Assembly (NCBI GenBank): GCA_023260735.1
Contig: JALQUL010000421.1
Coordinates: 1 to 25,781 of the forward strand
Direction of reading: 5' to 3'
Source of the DNA: Limnohabitans sp.
GTDB lineage: Bacteria > Pseudomonadota > Gammaproteobacteria > Burkholderiales > Burkholderiaceae_C
DNA length: 25,781 nucleotides
The position numbers were made by a program, and so were the translations under genes. Shown one piece after another: positions 23,893 to 25,781 of the stretch. Under the pieces are notes generated by a model, which saw only the letters and a list, made by a program, of their open reading frames with translations, was not told the DNA's origin and made no database searches. Position 1 is the first letter of the stretch, and every line of letters begins with the position of its first letter.

Positions 23893-24849
23893 ATGAAACC
23901 AGGAGTCGTTAGTGCGGACACCCTTTTTAATGCTTGTAAAAAATCGTTAAAATGGGCTTGGTTATCGGGGCTAGGTGCCACTGAAAGACGCTTTGATGAG
24001 GTCGCAGTTAAGCAAGCTCAATCGGGCGCTGACCTTGTAGGCTATCTCAACTATATGCATCCTTATCGAGTCCAGGTTTTAGGGCATCGAGAATGCGCCT
24101 ATCTTAGTAATGCTGCCCCCGCTGACTGCCAACGCAGAATCAAACGTATTGTGACCTTGTTGCCACCTGTCTTGGTATTAGCAGACGCACAAGCAGCCCC
24201 TGTAGGACTCACAGAAATGTGTGAAGCGCAACAAATTCCTCTGTTTTCCACTGAAGAATCAGCGGCTTTTGTAATTGACGTGATTCGCGCCTTCTTATCT
24301 AAATATTTTGCAGACCGCACCACTACACACGGTGTGTTTATGGATATTTTAGGATTAGGTGTGCTCATTACCGGAGAGTCGGGCCTTGGTAAAAGTGAAT
24401 TAGGCCTTGAGTTGATATCAAGGGGTAACGGCTTGGTAGCTGACGATGTAGTCGATTTACACCGAATTAATCAAACCACCCTAGAGGGTAGGTGCCCCGA
24501 ACTATTGCAAAATATGCTGGAAGTGCGAGGAATTGGACTTTTAGATATTAGAGCCATTTTTGGCGAAACAGCAGTGCGTCGCCATATGCGTTTAAAACTC
24601 ATAGTGCACTTAGTACGCAAACAAACCTTAGAACGTGACTATGAGCGTATGCCAGCTGAACCCATTACCCAAGAAATATTAGGAATTCCTATTCGTAAGG
24701 TGGTAATTCAGATGGTGGCAGGCCGTAACGCAGCGGTTTTGGTGGAGGCTGCCGTTCGCAATACGATTTTACAATTGCGTGGCATTGATAGTTATGCCGA
24801 ATTTGCCGAACGTCAAAGAGTGGCGATGAATACCGATAACTTCAGCTAA
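23893..24849 (+). CDS. hprK: HPr kinase/phosphorylase HprK
   Basis: A 318-residue bifunctional enzyme that phosphorylates and dephosphorylates a seryl residue of HPr-type proteins. The Walker A loop is GESGLGKS at 161-168, the catalytic His146 lies in THGVFMDILG, and the family signature LEVRGIGLLDIR occupies 209-220. The N-terminal half is the usual less conserved domain. The length is near the family norm. An AAAGGA site lies seven bases before the ATG. Its partner ptsN is upstream, but neither rapZ nor ptsH follows; the convergent fur gene begins 11 bases beyond. In proteobacteria this enzyme links the nitrogen PTS to carbon metabolism. Confidence 0.95.
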   Translation: MKPGVVSADTLFNACKKSLKWAWLSGLGATERRFDEVAVKQAQSGADLVGYLNYMHPYRVQVLGHRECAYLSNAAPADCQRRIKRIVTLLPPVLVLADAQAAPVGLTEMCEAQQIPLFSTEESAAFVIDVIRAFLSKYFADRTTTHGVFMDILGLGVLITGESGLGKSELGLELISRGNGLVADDVVDLHRINQTTLEGRCPELLQNMLEVRGIGLLDIRAIFGETAVRRHMRLKLIVHLVRKQTLERDYERMPAEPITQEILGIPIRKVVIQMVAGRNAAVLVEAAVRNTILQLRGIDSYAEFAERQRVAMNTDNFS

Positions 24850-24860
24850 TTAAAAATAAT

Positions 24861-25304
24861 TTAAACTGACTCTGTATTGGTTTTACGATGCTGACAATCT
24901 GTCTTTGTACAGTTGGCATAGAGACTTAAGGCATGTTCGTTTAGCTTAAAACCCTTTACTTCTGCTATTTGATGTTGTCTTTTTTCAATTTCGGGGTCAA
25001 AAAATTCTTCGACTCGACCACAATCTAGGCACACCAAATGATCATGGTGCTCACCTAAGTCGAGTTCGTAAACTGCCTTGCCGTTTTCAAAACTGCTACG
25101 ACTTAAAATGCCCGCCTGTTCAAACTGAGTTAAGACTCGGTAAACTGTGGCTAGGCCAATATCAACACGATCTTGAGATAAAAAGCGGTAAATATCTTCT
25201 GCACTCATATGCCGCTCTTGGCTTTTTTGAAAAACCTCCAAGATTTTAATGCGCGGCAATGTAATTTTTAAGCCAGTATTTTTAAGGTCTTCGTGCGTAT
25301 TCAT
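24861..25304 (-). CDS. fur: Ferric uptake regulator Fur
   Basis: A 147-residue iron-dependent repressor. The N-terminal winged helix is at about 1-83 (GLKITLPRIKILEVFQ, then DIGLATVYRVLTQFEQAGIL). Metal ligands are visible: HHDH at 86-89, Cys92 and Cys95 in VCLDCG for structural zinc, and a second CX4C pair at Cys132 and Cys137. The acidic ending and length are typical of betaproteobacterial Fur. It is divergent from bamE, a linkage usual in Burkholderiales, with 144 bases between. I see no clear 19-base Fur box in that interval, so autoregulation is not supported by eye. Confidence 0.95.
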   Translation of the reverse strand: MNTHEDLKNTGLKITLPRIKILEVFQKSQERHMSAEDIYRFLSQDRVDIGLATVYRVLTQFEQAGILSRSSFENGKAVYELDLGEHHDHLVCLDCGRVEEFFDPEIEKRQHQIAEVKGFKLNEHALSLYANCTKTDCQHRKTNTESV

Positions 25305-25386
25305 ATAAAATTGTGTCTAATTAAGATATTTTAATCTCTTAAAAGTAAAAAAAGAAAAATACCCCTATAAGTATTGTCAATCAAAA

Positions 25387-25414
25387 TTGTCAATGCCTTT
25401 GTAGGCGCTACAAT
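25387..25414 (+). promoter_or_regulatory. Candidate promoter of bamE
   Basis: TTGTCA at 25387-25392 and TACAAT at 25409-25414 are 16 bases apart. The nine bases ATTGTCAAT occur twice, at 25373-25381 and 25386-25394, with a 13-base period, overlapping the -35. A GAAGG ribosome site is at 25434-25438. Confidence 0.55.
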
Positions 25415-25448
25415 CACATCATCTTATCGCTTGGCGAAGGTTTTCACT

Positions 25449-25781
25449 ATGCGCACTTTATTTCGTACTACCTCTTTGGCTTCGGCCTTGGTTTACAGCC
25501 TTATTGCTGTTGGCTCTTTAAGCTTGACTGGTTGCAGCACCAGTAGCCTTATGTCTTCACTCGCACCCTACAAGGTCGAAGTGGTTCAGGGAAACTCGGT
25601 ATCCCGTGAACAAGTATCACAGCTAAAAAACGGTATGAGCCGCGATCAAGTTGGTGATATTTTAGGTACTCCATTATTAGTAAGTCTTTTTCATGCAGAC
25701 CGCTGGGAATATGGTTTTTTAATGCGCCGTCCTGGTGTTGAGGTTCAATCTCGAAAGCTAACCGTTTTCTTTGAAAACGAC
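25449..25781 (+). CDS. bamE: Outer membrane assembly lipoprotein BamE/OmlA (partial, runs off the end)
   Basis: 111 codons from ATG at 25449 to the window end, with no stop. The start MRTLFRTTSLASALVYSLIA is a lipoprotein signal peptide with lipobox LTGC and modified Cys29. After it come YKVEVVQGNSVSREQVSQLKNGMSRDQVGDILGTPLL and RWEYGFLMRR, the SmpA/OmlA fold with the conserved G-M-S and G-TP-L pattern. BamE is a small subunit of the BAM complex that inserts beta-barrel proteins into the outer membrane. The remaining C-terminal part is outside the window. It is divergent from fur. Confidence 0.93.
   Translation, partial: MRTLFRTTSLASALVYSLIAVGSLSLTGCSTSSLMSSLAPYKVEVVQGNSVSREQVSQLKNGMSRDQVGDILGTPLLVSLFHADRWEYGFLMRRPGVEVQSRKLTVFFEND

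Noticed and set aside
25305..25448. Fur box search in the fur-bamE interval
   Set aside because: AT-rich stretches resemble parts of a GATAAT pattern, but no convincing 19-base site was found.

Overview
The window is about 25.8 kb of chromosomal DNA, of AT-leaning composition by eye, densely packed with housekeeping genes. It most resembles a member of the Burkholderiales (Betaproteobacteria) with an unusually low GC content. The evidence is the hpf-ptsN-hprK cluster, a convergent fur gene divergent from bamE/omlA, an OxyR with the two classical redox cysteines, a two-domain MFS/PlsC fusion, and protein sequences of betaproteobacterial type. I cannot name the genus from sequence alone. I see no tRNA, rRNA, insertion sequence, CRISPR array, phage gene or toxin system.

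Region 1 (1-6280) is a five-gene alpha-glucoside uptake and breakdown operon: periplasmic binding protein, two permeases, a cytoplasmic GH13 alpha-glucosidase and an ABC ATPase. The gene order is that of rhizobial aglEFGAK. It is preceded by a promoter whose spacer and start site are each covered by a LacI-type AAAAACGTTT palindrome. A strong hairpin separates the binding-protein gene from the permeases. A hairpin terminator closes the operon. The expected LacI-family regulator is not in the window.

Region 2 (6319-10747, minus strand) holds recG, a class II glutamine amidotransferase (YafJ type) and oxyR. The amidotransferase and oxyR are separated by only 3 bases. A 403-base gap between recG and the amidotransferase gene contains a possible 53-residue reading frame.

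Region 3 (10870-13648) holds queA and tgt, two enzymes of queuosine tRNA modification, followed by a convergent hotdog thioesterase of the YdiI/MenI type.

Region 4 (13781-19333) concerns lipids. It has an MFS transporter fused to a PlsC acyltransferase, a divergent XRE-type regulator, a PaaG-like enoyl-CoA hydratase/isomerase and a FadD acyl-CoA ligase.

Region 5 (19350-22090) has a polar amino acid binding protein and its permease, with a strong terminator between them and no ATPase. A convergent CorA magnesium channel gene follows and overlaps the permease gene by nine bases.

Region 6 (22091-25781) is the nitrogen-PTS/ribosome-hibernation neighbourhood: hpf, ptsN and hprK, then fur (convergent) and the start of bamE, which runs off the window. 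The rpoN gene that usually precedes hpf in proteobacteria is absent, and its place is taken by about 550 bases without a convincing gene. The leaders of hpf and ptsN show folded-RNA potential, and the ptsN leader also contains a 53-codon reading frame overlapping the ptsN start by ATGA. These leaders, the agl operator pair and the unexplained small reading frames are the best leads. I found no clear evidence for a wholly new multi-gene system.
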